A stretch of 64,000 bases of DNA from Algoriphagus aquimarinus (lineage in GTDB: Bacteria; Bacteroidota; Bacteroidia; Cytophagales; Cyclobacteriaceae), in contig NZ_FOKK01000020.1 in NCBI RefSeq assembly GCF_900112005.1, forward strand, positions 22,641 to 86,640, written 5' to 3'. Numbering within the stretch: position 1 is the stretch's first letter; each line of letters opens with the position of its first letter. This document shows positions 36,737 to 45,822 of the stretch, in pieces. A program made the translations under genes and the position numbers. The notes beneath the pieces were generated by a model. That model was not told where the DNA came from. It saw nothing but the letters and a program-made list of their open reading frames with translations, and did not search any database.

Positions 36737-38392
36737 ATGCTGAAAAAGTACCTCCTACTAGTATCCTTGCTTATATGGGTTAGCACTCACTCTTTTGCCC
36801 AGCTGATTTCAGACAATCAGGACATTTATCAGGTAGGCAATTCAGTAAACTTGAGCTCGCCTTATCACACCACCCTTTCATTTTTCTACAACTTAGAAGA
36901 GGGACATTATAATCCGGAAAATGCGGCAAAGGCACTTGACCTATCGGATGTTAAGGATCAAAAAGGACAGAGTTTAGCCATCAAACTTAAGCAGATTTTT
37001 GAAGGAAAAGGGATCATAGTACGCACGAGTGAGATCCCAAATGAACAAAACTACAACGACACTACTTCCACTTCTGGAGAGAGCATCTACTATTTCGATA
37101 AACAAAAACTACCTGGGATTTTTCTCCAAAAGAATGGTGATAATTGGAAATATTCAGCTTTCAGCGTCAGCCAAATAGACGAGCTTCATTCGGAAACTTA
37201 CCCTTATGGCACCGCTAAACTCTTGAATATCCTGCCAAAAATTGGTAATCAAGAATATCTTGGGCTTCACCTTTGGCAGTTAGTAGGCCTGTTTATACTG
37301 GTCTTACTTGTATTCCTCTCCCATTGGATTTTCACTTTGGTTGTAGACAAATTAATGCTGTACCTATTTAAAAGGTATGGTTATGGCAAAGTCGGCGAAG
37401 ACTATATTTTGCCAGTAGCACGCGTGATCAGTTTCTATTTGATCGTAGTATTACTGTCACTTTTCATTCGAGTTCTCCAGCTCCCTATAGAGATTTGGTC
37501 ATGGATTCTGATTGTGCTAAGAACACTGAAGCCATTCCTGATTACCATCATTTTCTACAAATTGGCTGATGTAGTAGGAGCTTATTTCTCTAAACTAGCT
37601 ACCAAGACTGAATCTACCTTGGATGATCAGCTGGTGCCTTTGATGCGCAAAACGCTCAAGGCATTTGTGATCATAGTGGGTACGTTGTTTATACTCCGAG
37701 ATGGCCTCAATCTAGATATTATCCCATTCCTGACTGGTCTTTCTATAGGTGGTGTTGCCATCGCTTTAGCAGCACAGGATACGATCAAAAACTTCTTTGG
37801 GTCAGTGATGATTTTCATTGATAAACCTTTCCAGGTTGGTGATTGGATCACTTCTGGAGAAATTGACGGTACTGTGGAAGAAGTAGGTTTTAGATCTACT
37901 AGAATCAGGACATTCAGAAACTCCCTGATGTATGTGCCAAATGGAAAAATAGCCGATGCAGTGCTTGATAATCATGGCCTGCGCCAATACCGAAGATTTT
38001 ACACCACGTTGACGGTTACTTACGACACGCCACCTGCTCTAATTGATGAGTTTGTAAAAGGATTACGTGAAATTGTATTAGCTCATCCGGACACCAGGAA
38101 AGATGGCTTTCACGTCTATTTTAATAACCTATCTTCTTTCAGTCAGGATGTAATGTTTTACATTTTCTTCGAGGTCCCTACTTGGGGAGAAGAACTGAGA
38201 TGTAGACATGAGATTCTGATTCAGATAGTTAAACTTGCCAACACGTTAGGTGTGCGATTTGCCTTCCCTACTCAGACTTTGCATATGGAATCATTCCCTG
38301 AGAAAAAGACTCTTGTCCCCGAATATACTGGTGGATATGAATCAAAATTGAACGAGTTTATGCAGGGCGAACTAAAGAAGAAAATGGATTGA
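36737..38392 (+). CDS. MscS-family mechanosensitive ion channel
   Basis: The protein has 551 residues and a signal peptide (about 1-21), then an extra N-terminal extracytoplasmic domain (about 22-175). Three or four TM helices (around 178-205, 225-248, 255-285 and 305-325) precede the pore and MscS core: LSIGGVAIALAAQDTIKNFFGSVMIFIDKPFQVGDWI and VEEVGFRSTRIRTFRNSLMYVPNGKIAD. The glycine/alanine-rich TM3 and beta-domain match MscS. It would release osmolytes on membrane tension. It is 68 bp downstream of the large membrane-anchored protein and ends 12 bp from a convergent gene, so no separate terminator fits. Confidence 0.93.
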   Translation: MLKKYLLLVSLLIWVSTHSFAQLISDNQDIYQVGNSVNLSSPYHTTLSFFYNLEEGHYNPENAAKALDLSDVKDQKGQSLAIKLKQIFEGKGIIVRTSEIPNEQNYNDTTSTSGESIYYFDKQKLPGIFLQKNGDNWKYSAFSVSQIDELHSETYPYGTAKLLNILPKIGNQEYLGLHLWQLVGLFILVLLVFLSHWIFTLVVDKLMLYLFKRYGYGKVGEDYILPVARVISFYLIVVLLSLFIRVLQLPIEIWSWILIVLRTLKPFLITIIFYKLADVVGAYFSKLATKTESTLDDQLVPLMRKTLKAFVIIVGTLFILRDGLNLDIIPFLTGLSIGGVAIALAAQDTIKNFFGSVMIFIDKPFQVGDWITSGEIDGTVEEVGFRSTRIRTFRNSLMYVPNGKIADAVLDNHGLRQYRRFYTTLTVTYDTPPALIDEFVKGLREIVLAHPDTRKDGFHVYFNNLSSFSQDVMFYIFFEVPTWGEELRCRHEILIQIVKLANTLGVRFAFPTQTLHMESFPEKKTLVPEYTGGYESKLNEFMQGELKKKMD

Positions 38393-38404
38393 GGTATAAG
38401 CTAA

Positions 38405-40018
38405 TCACTTTCTGACTTCGAAAGTTTTATTCATACTTTCCCCCGTTTCGGTTTCCACAGTGATTTTGAATTTACCAATAATCTCCGGCACTGTGATTTC
38501 AATCGAATTTCCTGCTGGAGCTAGCTCAGGAACGGCTGACCAATAAAGCACGGTACGCCAATCCATAACATTGCTTACCTGTCCTCGTTTGGTGAACAAT
38601 TCAGAGGCAGCAGCTATCCTAGGTGAAATCCCTTGATAATCCAGATAAATCCCGTTAGATGGTATCGGAAAACCTCCAAAATCATTCTTGTAGGAAACAA
38701 AACTCATTACACCTTCAAATGCTTCTTCATTGAGGTAAAAAGTTCGGGTTAATACTTCGAGCTTCTCAAATCCATCTGGATTAAAAGCAGCGAGCTGATT
38801 GGAATCAAATACAGGCATGGCATCCACCAGCATAAGTGGATTAGTGTCAAATGAGTAAGAACGAATTTCATTCAATGTCCTAAACTCCTTCATCTTCTTG
38901 GAAGTCTTTACAGATACCTCTGGCACATATTCTTTGATGACCGTTTCCACCGTTTCAAATCTGGTGTAATCATCCAACAAATACGTTCGATCTTCCACGA
39001 AACCAGTAACTACAGGAAATAAAGTAGCATCAAATTCATGGACAAAATAACCTTCCACTTGACCGCCTTTAAGCAACTCCTTCAGTAGAAACTCATCCGC
39101 AGGACTTATCTCCAATTCTGGAAAGACAAAACTCTTCTTAAAAAGTGTACTAGGAGCAGGTGACACAATCTCAAAATCCAACAAACTGCCATTCCCATCT
39201 TTTTGAGCTATTAAAAAATTCCAGTTTTTCATACCACCGGCATCAAAGAACATTCTCCCGTCAGTATTTGGCCTATCTGTAAAAAGTGCAGATTTCTCTC
39301 CATGCAATGAAAGGTAATATAGGCGCGTAGTATCTACAGCTTCAGCCTCCACTTTTGCTTCCACTATATGTCCGAAAAGCTCAGGGACCAGGCTGTGCGC
39401 TTCAAGAGATTCATAAACATTAGCAGACGATAACATACCCTGATCATTCAGAAATGGGTTTTCGGCAGCTATACTAATCTCTTTTATCTTCGCACCTTTC
39501 GGTAACTCTATTTTCAATTTAGTCCCAGGCTGATTTATGTCTTGAGATAGAACGAGCTTATTAGATTCTTGACTTGAAGAGATGCTCTTTCGCTCCGCGA
39601 CAACAGTAGGTGGGATTCTACTATTGAAGACAGTAATAAACCGCTGAGCAATTCCTTTTTCCAAATTTTGGTAAGGACTTATTCTAGTAAATACGCGCAA
39701 CAAATAATTATCTGAAGGCAGGTTCGTAGGTAGCTGAAGAAAGTTAAAACCCTCTCCCTCCTCTAAAGGCATTTTGGCAATAGCCACAGATTCATTGTAT
39801 CTATCTACCAGCTCGGCATAGATAATCTTAGATTCCGCAGGAAGGTCATTCTGTGTAGCATGGCTGGAAATCCATATTCGTTCACCACCGAAATAGATGG
39901 TTTTAGGAATCGAAAAACCTACCGTTTCAAAGTTGGAATCATTTGTTTGGGCAAAAGCCAACGTAGTACAACATACGATAGCAATCAGGACGGGAATTAA
40001 TCTGTGTAGCATCTTCAT
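38405..40018 (-). CDS. Exported protein of unknown function (MG2-like strands)
   Basis: The protein has 537 residues and a signal peptide (MKMLHRLIPVLIAIVCCTTLAFA). The opening SIPKTIYFGGERIWISSHATQNDLPAESKIIYAELVD resembles macroglobulin-type (MG2) beta-sandwich domains seen in Bacteroidota proteins linked to TonB receptors. The C-terminal part contains further beta-sandwich strands and no enzyme motif. It is the last gene of a four-gene operon with a 1-bp gap to the DUF4249 gene. A periplasmic or surface accessory role for the receptor is inferred from this position. Confidence 0.75.
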   Translation of the reverse strand: MKMLHRLIPVLIAIVCCTTLAFAQTNDSNFETVGFSIPKTIYFGGERIWISSHATQNDLPAESKIIYAELVDRYNESVAIAKMPLEEGEGFNFLQLPTNLPSDNYLLRVFTRISPYQNLEKGIAQRFITVFNSRIPPTVVAERKSISSSQESNKLVLSQDINQPGTKLKIELPKGAKIKEISIAAENPFLNDQGMLSSANVYESLEAHSLVPELFGHIVEAKVEAEAVDTTRLYYLSLHGEKSALFTDRPNTDGRMFFDAGGMKNWNFLIAQKDGNGSLLDFEIVSPAPSTLFKKSFVFPELEISPADEFLLKELLKGGQVEGYFVHEFDATLFPVVTGFVEDRTYLLDDYTRFETVETVIKEYVPEVSVKTSKKMKEFRTLNEIRSYSFDTNPLMLVDAMPVFDSNQLAAFNPDGFEKLEVLTRTFYLNEEAFEGVMSFVSYKNDFGGFPIPSNGIYLDYQGISPRIAAASELFTKRGQVSNVMDWRTVLYWSAVPELAPAGNSIEITVPEIIGKFKITVETETGESMNKTFEVRK

Positions 40019-40019
40019 A

Positions 40020-41174
40020 TCAATCCACCCAAAAATCAGGTTTTACATTTGTTCCTCTCAGTGTACAATCCGTACAGCGTCTCGGTGCTCCCTGATATCC
40101 TATTGGAGTATAAGCACCATCCAGTACTATTGGAACTACAGGCACAAAACTACCACTCGCAAACGCTTGACCATATTTCTCTACTAATACCGTATCTGAT
40201 TCTATATAACATTCATAATATTCTGGAACGTCAGCCCTCCACGGAACTACCTCTCTTACATCGATAAAGTACCTTTCTTGCCTTACAGTCCCCAAACTCA
40301 CAAAACCAACTACTGGTAGCGTGGGGTCTTGATCATTCTTGATATTGCCTCTAATGTTTGAAGGCAAGGGACTAAAAATAGAACCGAGGTCATTCGTGTT
40401 TTTACGAAGAATCTCCCAAAATTCTGAAGCTTTTTTATCCAAAGCCTTCTGTGAAATTAAGATACTGTAGCGTACAGATAGTCTTTCATCATTTTGTGGT
40501 ATTTGTGTAATCGACTGTCTGAACACAAACTGATCTTCAAACCTAGAAGAGGTTTCCAAAATTAAATCGGCACTTACTCCACCTCTGTAACACATATTAG
40601 TTCTCTGTTCGAAACTCCTAGTAACGACATCCTCCACAGCAGGATCATAGATAAATGATGTGGAAATTCTTGGTCGGTAAGCATAGGTCTCTTCATATGT
40701 CCACAAGAAATCATCTGCATTCTGATCTCCCTTGGTAGTCAGATATACTTCTACTCCACTTTCATTTTTCTCAAACCCTACATCAATGATCTCTGGCGTA
40801 AGAATAGGCTTAATCAATTCAGAAGTATAGGTCTTCCCGTCATTAGCTATAATTCTCAAGGTGTAATTATCATTTTCTGGAATATCATAGGAGAATTCAT
40901 ACACTCCTCCCCCCAGATCAGTCAGCGGATAATCCATACCCGAAGCTGACTCTAGGTATACCTCAGCACTTGGATAACTTGGCTGTGAGGAATCATCAGA
41001 TTGAATATTTCGTGTATAACTCAGCCTTAATTGGCTAGGCAATCCTTCCGTATCCAGATATCCTTCTACCACCAATACAGTAAGATCTGCGGCTTTAATA
41101 TCTGGCTCAAAAGGCTCTCTACAACCTGAGACTAGTGCAACGCAAAGAACTATAAGTACGACTAATCTATTCAT
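40020..41174 (-). CDS. DUF4249 lipoprotein
   Basis: The protein has 384 residues and a lipoprotein signal ending in LVSGC (Cys18). The following EPFEPDIKAADLTVLVVEGYLDTEGLPSQLRLSYTR is the usual start of the DUF4249 family. Such proteins pair with STN-containing TonB-dependent receptors and appear to be surface- or outer-membrane-associated partners, analogous to SusD but unrelated in sequence. The start codon overlaps the receptor gene stop region at 41174, so the two are translationally coupled. The ligand is unknown. Confidence 0.9.
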   Translation of the reverse strand: MNRLVVLIVLCVALVSGCREPFEPDIKAADLTVLVVEGYLDTEGLPSQLRLSYTRNIQSDDSSQPSYPSAEVYLESASGMDYPLTDLGGGVYEFSYDIPENDNYTLRIIANDGKTYTSELIKPILTPEIIDVGFEKNESGVEVYLTTKGDQNADDFLWTYEETYAYRPRISTSFIYDPAVEDVVTRSFEQRTNMCYRGGVSADLILETSSRFEDQFVFRQSITQIPQNDERLSVRYSILISQKALDKKASEFWEILRKNTNDLGSIFSPLPSNIRGNIKNDQDPTLPVVGFVSLGTVRQERYFIDVREVVPWRADVPEYYECYIESDTVLVEKYGQAFASGSFVPVVPIVLDGAYTPIGYQGAPRRCTDCTLRGTNVKPDFWVD

Positions 41175-43912
41175 CAGAAACGGAAATTGTAAGTAATAAA
41201 TGGAATAGGACGAGCAAAAATGGACAATTGATAGCCCTTGAGCTGACCTTCCACAGGAGTATAATACACGGAGTATGGATTGCTTCTTCCTAACAGATTG
41301 TATATACCAAACGACCAGGAAGAGTGAGCCAGTTTCTTGATTTTATGACTTCCTTCCACATTCACAGAGAAATCTATCCGGAAGTAGTCAGGAATTCTAT
41401 AGGCATTTCTTTCAGAAAAGTAAACACGCTCAGAGCCAGCATAATCAAACTTAGATATAGGTAAGGTTATTGGTCTGCCTGTACTGTAATTCAAATTGAA
41501 AGAAGTATTTACTCGCTTGCTCAATTCATAATTAGCTACAAGAACCAAGTGATGTGGCTGATCAAAATTACTGGAGTAGAACTCTCCACTATTGATTTTT
41601 TCTATGCTTGGATCGTCCGAAGTTTTCATCAATGACCTAGAGTAAGTATAAGCCAAAGAACCTTTTAGAGTTCCTGTACTTTTCTTCAGCAACAATTCTA
41701 ATCCGTAAGCTTTCCCATCCGAGTTCAATACATCTTGCTCAATATTTTCATTAAGAATAATATTGGCACCTGAACGGTAGTCCAAAAGATTACGCATATA
41801 TCGATAATACACTTCTGTAGAAAACTCAAGTTTGTTTTTTGCCAGATTGCGATAATACCCCAGAGAAGCCTGACCACCAGTTTGTGGTTTAATATACGTA
41901 TCGCTTAATTTCCAAGAGTCCGTAGGGGAAATAGAGGATGTATTAGACAGCAAATGTATATTTTGTCTCATGGTGTTGAAACCAGCTTTTATCGACGATT
42001 TGTTAGTTAAGGTATAGCGAGCCGATGCACGGAACTCAGGTCCGTGATACGTTTGTACAGTTTCCCCTGACCCAAAAGTCTGCTCTCCTATCAAATTGCT
42101 GTCGGTAATAGGCTCCCCATCCACATATTGATTCACTGACATTGGCCCAAGTAATTGGTACAACATGTACCTACCTCCGTAACTAACCGACAATTTCTCA
42201 CTCACTGTAAATTCATCACCAAAATACACCGATACCTCACGCGCATTTTCCTCATCCAAGTTCTTCTCTATTACGATAGACTCAGGCCCATAGGGCTTAT
42301 TACTTCCCGGATTCAAGGTGTATTGAATTCCATGCACGCCAAACTTCATGATATGCTTTTCATTCTTTCGGTATTCAAAATCAGCACGAAGGAAAAGCTG
42401 CTGTACATCAAAACCGAAATCAAAGGAATTTAAAGGATTGTCCTCGCCAATAATCCCAAATTGATAATTATCGCTTCCCACAGTAAACCTTCCTTCTAAC
42501 TGGTCATTGAAGAAATGCTTCCATCCAAGTGCAAAATTCATATTCTGATAAGAATAGGAAGTATCTGGATCAAATCGGAAATTATCCTTACTGAAGTAAG
42601 TGGTCAATTCTAAGGTATTCTTCTCATTCAGATTATGCTGGATATTGGCATTGATGTCATAAAAAGTGATTTTACTGCCATTCAAATCCGCCTCATCATC
42701 AAGTAGGTTTAACGCCCAATCTGAGTATGTCGTCCTTCCCCCTACTGTGAATATTGTCTTCTCACCGATTGGCCCTTCCAAGCTCAATCTACTCGTAAGG
42801 ATCCCTATACCGCCTGAGCCTCCTATTTTATCTTTTCTCCCAAACTTAGGATCCACCTGCAATACGGACGAAAGTCTTCCTCCATAATTGACAGGAATCG
42901 AGCCTTTGTACAGTTCCACTCCATTCACCATATCTGAGTTGAAAGCAGAGAAAAAGCCGAATGCATGCGTAGGATTAAAAATGGTAGAGTTACCATACAA
43001 AATCAAATTCTGATCTGCAGCTCCACCACGCACATTGAATCCAGAAGTAGCTTCTCCTACCGTATTCACACCGGGCATGATCAACACGCCTTTGAGCACA
43101 TCCACCTCTCCCATCACTGCTGGCAGCCGCTTCACTTCCGCTATCGTGATAGACTGCACGCCCATATCAAGCTTATTCAAGTTGGACAATGCTCCAGAAC
43201 TTACCACCACTTCATCCAGCGAAAGTATCGTCTCTTCAATACTCATATTCAGCACGCCATCCCCTTTCAGGTCAATTTGACGCTGTTCTTGAAACCCACC
43301 AATATTTTGCACCCAAATGGTATGTCTTCCTTTGGGAAGCGTGAGTTTATAATTACCGTTTTGATCAGTAGCTATCTGGGAGTAATTCACTTTCTCCAAA
43401 ACTATCGCACCATTCATGGGTTTACCAGACTCTATACTGGTTACTACGCCACTCAAGATTGCGGTTTTAGATTGAGGGTTATCTGAAGACTTGCCAATCA
43501 CAAATCGTTTATTCTTGTCAAAAGCACTCAAGGAATCTCCCGCTCTAGCGAGGTTATCATCTTGTTTTTCCTGAACCAAAAAGTAATCCTGAGGAAAATC
43601 AATCTGCATCCTTTTTCCTCTGCTCACCCACACACGTTTGGATGCATCAATGGAATAACTCAATCCAGATTCTGCAAAAACTTGGTCCAGCACCATTCGA
43701 ATATCCGTATCCTTCGCTTGGAGATTGACTTGCAGATTTTCTACATCTGTCTTTTTGAAATAAAATTTGTAATCGGATTCTGATTCTAGCTTTTCAGCGA
43801 ACCTTTCGAAAGACATTCCCAGATACAGCCCAGTAAGCTTGGTTGTATTGGTTTGAGCGCTAATTTCTGCAAAAAAAGAAACGAGTAAAATCAGTAGTAG
43901 AATTCTTTTCAT
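41174..43912 (-). CDS. TonB-dependent receptor with STN and carboxypeptidase-regulatory-like domains
   Basis: The 912-residue outer-membrane receptor has a signal peptide (about 1-20), an STN domain (about 25-95, around FAEKLESESDYKFYFKKTDVENLQVNL), a linker, a carboxypeptidase-regulatory-like Ig fold (about 148-230, ILSGVVTSIESGKPMNGAIV), a TonB/plug region starting near SLDEVVVSSGALSNLNKLDMG, and a 22-strand barrel ending in YNFRF. STN domains normally talk to FecR-type anti-sigma factors. None is encoded in this operon, so the domain may be a vestige or pair with a distant partner. It overlaps the upstream gene by 4 bp (ATGA). Confidence 0.93.
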   Translation of the reverse strand: MKRILLLILLVSFFAEISAQTNTTKLTGLYLGMSFERFAEKLESESDYKFYFKKTDVENLQVNLQAKDTDIRMVLDQVFAESGLSYSIDASKRVWVSRGKRMQIDFPQDYFLVQEKQDDNLARAGDSLSAFDKNKRFVIGKSSDNPQSKTAILSGVVTSIESGKPMNGAIVLEKVNYSQIATDQNGNYKLTLPKGRHTIWVQNIGGFQEQRQIDLKGDGVLNMSIEETILSLDEVVVSSGALSNLNKLDMGVQSITIAEVKRLPAVMGEVDVLKGVLIMPGVNTVGEATSGFNVRGGAADQNLILYGNSTIFNPTHAFGFFSAFNSDMVNGVELYKGSIPVNYGGRLSSVLQVDPKFGRKDKIGGSGGIGILTSRLSLEGPIGEKTIFTVGGRTTYSDWALNLLDDEADLNGSKITFYDINANIQHNLNEKNTLELTTYFSKDNFRFDPDTSYSYQNMNFALGWKHFFNDQLEGRFTVGSDNYQFGIIGEDNPLNSFDFGFDVQQLFLRADFEYRKNEKHIMKFGVHGIQYTLNPGSNKPYGPESIVIEKNLDEENAREVSVYFGDEFTVSEKLSVSYGGRYMLYQLLGPMSVNQYVDGEPITDSNLIGEQTFGSGETVQTYHGPEFRASARYTLTNKSSIKAGFNTMRQNIHLLSNTSSISPTDSWKLSDTYIKPQTGGQASLGYYRNLAKNKLEFSTEVYYRYMRNLLDYRSGANIILNENIEQDVLNSDGKAYGLELLLKKSTGTLKGSLAYTYSRSLMKTSDDPSIEKINSGEFYSSNFDQPHHLVLVANYELSKRVNTSFNLNYSTGRPITLPISKFDYAGSERVYFSERNAYRIPDYFRIDFSVNVEGSHKIKKLAHSSWSFGIYNLLGRSNPYSVYYTPVEGQLKGYQLSIFARPIPFITYNFRF

Positions 43913-44631
43913 TCAACAAACCCTTTAAAAGTTTCCACTTTGCTATCCTTCAATCTAGCCAACTCTAGTATGTATTTTTCTTTTTCCATGGAGAAATAGA
44001 TTGACTTATCTCTCATATACTTATTCACTTCTTTCTTAGTCAATCCTAGACTTTTAATAGCTTGCTTTTTCTTTCTTATAAGGACAAAGTCCCCGCTGTG
44101 CCAATAAAAGTAATCTGTGCTCTCCACAAATCTATGAGTGAATTTCCCGACTTCTTTCGTTGGATCTACATATTTGTAATGCTTCATCAGGACTTTGATT
44201 TCACCATCTTGAAGCACTCGATAAAATCCATTTTTATGACGACCGTAGGAATCATTGCCCTGAAGCCTTCTAAATACACTTCCGTCCTCTAGTTGAACTT
44301 CCTCAATTTTCTCAGGCTTTATCAGAATCTTCTGACGGTGAATCGGATGGAACGTAATGACCGCATCCGCATTTTCATCATATAAAAGCGGTACCTCGGT
44401 GTAGGTTATCTTATTTATAGACAAGCTACCTATACCGAACTTCCTGTTTAGATAATAAGGATCCCCTTCATAATTTAAAGGTGGTTCCTTGTACTGTCCT
44501 CCAGTGATGATTTCCTGGAAATACGGCAATTGCTCTTTATATAAAGACAAATAAGTCTGTGACTGAGCAAAGGAGCTTGCAGTCCAAATAAAAAACAGAA
44601 TAAAAGGTGTGAAAAAGTTTATTTTTAGCAT
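43909..44631 (-). CDS. Exported protein of unknown function, receptor-operon leader gene
   Basis: The protein has 240 residues and a signal peptide (about 1-22, ending SSFAQ). I do not recognise a family. The mature part is rich in charged and aromatic residues, with strands around KEPPLNYEGDPYYLNRKFGIGSLSINKITY and a basic C-terminal helix. It ends in a 4-bp ATGA overlap with the STN-TonB receptor gene, which argues that it is the first gene of the same operon and makes a periplasmic component of that system. No metal or catalytic motif is evident. Confidence 0.65.
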   Translation of the reverse strand: MLKINFFTPFILFFIWTASSFAQSQTYLSLYKEQLPYFQEIITGGQYKEPPLNYEGDPYYLNRKFGIGSLSINKITYTEVPLLYDENADAVITFHPIHRQKILIKPEKIEEVQLEDGSVFRRLQGNDSYGRHKNGFYRVLQDGEIKVLMKHYKYVDPTKEVGKFTHRFVESTDYFYWHSGDFVLIRKKKQAIKSLGLTKKEVNKYMRDKSIYFSMEKEKYILELARLKDSKVETFKGFVE

Positions 44632-44834
44632 ATGTTCGGTACTATACTAGGCTAGATTAGTCTCTCTTTTTTATGGAATAATCTGAACGGTAATTACAGT
44701 ATTTGAATGGAGAAGGCCTCTTAAATTTTCAATAAACCTAAGATGAAATCGAGCATCACACAATCGTCACAAAGAAGGGCGGGTATATTACATGCGAGAT
44801 TCCATGTGGCCGGTAAATAACAAATTATAAACAC
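44632..44834. other. Divergent intergenic region
   Basis: It separates the minus-strand TonB operon from the plus-strand isomerase gene. It contains a partial copy of the 25614-25790 repeat (TACATGCGAGATTCC, about 44791-44805). No consensus promoter was identified for either side. Confidence 0.5.
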
Positions 44835-45740
44835 ATGAAAAGAAGAAATTTACTTAAAACTATTGCACTTGGTGCTGCAGCTTTACCTCTGACACCCGCT
44901 CTTGCCTCAACGACGAAGAAAAAGGAAGCAACGATACAATTCTCCCTGAATACCAGCACACTTCGAGGACAAAAACTTGATTTACCCCAAATCATCGAAA
45001 TCGCTTCCAAAGCAGGTTATGATGGAATTGAGCTCTGGATTACGGAAATGGAAGCTTACCTCAAAACAGGTAAATCTTTATCCTCACTCAAAAAACTATT
45101 TAGCGACGCAAAGATAATCCCAGTTAACGCCATTGGATTTGCTCCTTGGATGGCTCAAGATGTAGCAAAAAGCAAGGCTGGTTTTGAGCAAATGGAGAAA
45201 GAAATGGAGATGCTCGCTGAGATCGGATGTACCCGCGTGGCTGCACCAGCCATAGGAGCTACAGATCCAATTGACCTACTAGCTGCTGGTGAGCAATACG
45301 CACGTTTGATAGCATTAGGAAGAAAAACCGGTGTGATGCCACAGTTGGAATTCTGGGGATCTTTCGCTCCATTCCATCACTTGGGACAAGTGCTGGCAAC
45401 TGCTGCTGCGGCAAATGACCCAGACGCTAGAATTCTTCCTGATATCTACCATTTATTCCGCGGCGGATCTGGATTTGAAGGATTGAAACTGGTCAATGGA
45501 AATGCTATTGAAGTATTTCACATGAATGACTTCACTACAAAACCAAGGCTAGAGCAAAAAGACAGCGATAGAATATACCCTGGCGATGGCATCGCACCTT
45601 TGAAGGAAGTCGCCGCTATTTTGAAAGCAATGGGCGGCCATAAATTTATGTCCCTAGAGCTTTTCAACGAAACCTACTGGGCTCAGGATGCGCAGGAAGT
45701 CGCCAATACCGGACTTAAAAAAATGAAACAATTCTTTTAA
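44835..45740 (+). CDS. Exported TIM-barrel sugar phosphate isomerase/epimerase-like protein
   Basis: The protein has 301 residues. The N-terminus MKRRNLLKTIALGAAALPLTPALA looks like a twin-arginine-type signal (RR followed by a hydrophobic stretch ending ALA), so export of a folded, metal-loaded enzyme is possible. The body is a xylose-isomerase-like TIM barrel: AGYDGIELWITEM, the metal-ligand Glu in PQLEFWGS, ILPDIYHLFRGG, EVFHMNDF and the C-terminal FMSLELFNETYW. Members include hydroxypyruvate isomerases and 3-keto-sugar lyase/isomerase-type enzymes. It faces the Gfo/Idh oxidoreductase gene convergently across a bidirectional terminator. The substrate is inferred to be a sugar. Confidence 0.85.
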   Translation: MKRRNLLKTIALGAAALPLTPALASTTKKKEATIQFSLNTSTLRGQKLDLPQIIEIASKAGYDGIELWITEMEAYLKTGKSLSSLKKLFSDAKIIPVNAIGFAPWMAQDVAKSKAGFEQMEKEMEMLAEIGCTRVAAPAIGATDPIDLLAAGEQYARLIALGRKTGVMPQLEFWGSFAPFHHLGQVLATAAAANDPDARILPDIYHLFRGGSGFEGLKLVNGNAIEVFHMNDFTTKPRLEQKDSDRIYPGDGIAPLKEVAAILKAMGGHKFMSLELFNETYWAQDAQEVANTGLKKMKQFF

Positions 45741-45768
45741 AAACCAGATTACAAACTGGCCTAAAATG

Positions 45769-45801
45769 AAAAAACAGGAAGGGATAACCTTCCTGTTTTT
45801 G
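45769..45801. terminator. Bidirectional intrinsic terminator
   Basis: AAAACAGGAAGG (45771-45782) and CCTTCCTGTTTT (45788-45799) form a 12-bp perfect stem with a 5-nt loop, flanked by A and T runs. It serves the convergent isomerase (plus) and oxidoreductase (minus) genes. Confidence 0.92.
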
Positions 45802-45822
45802 TTTCTATATTTTGTATTGAAT

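Noticed and set aside
42965..43486. 173-codon plus-strand frame inside the STN receptor gene
   Set aside because: It is antisense to a clear receptor gene with intact domains, and its composition is that of a shadow frame.
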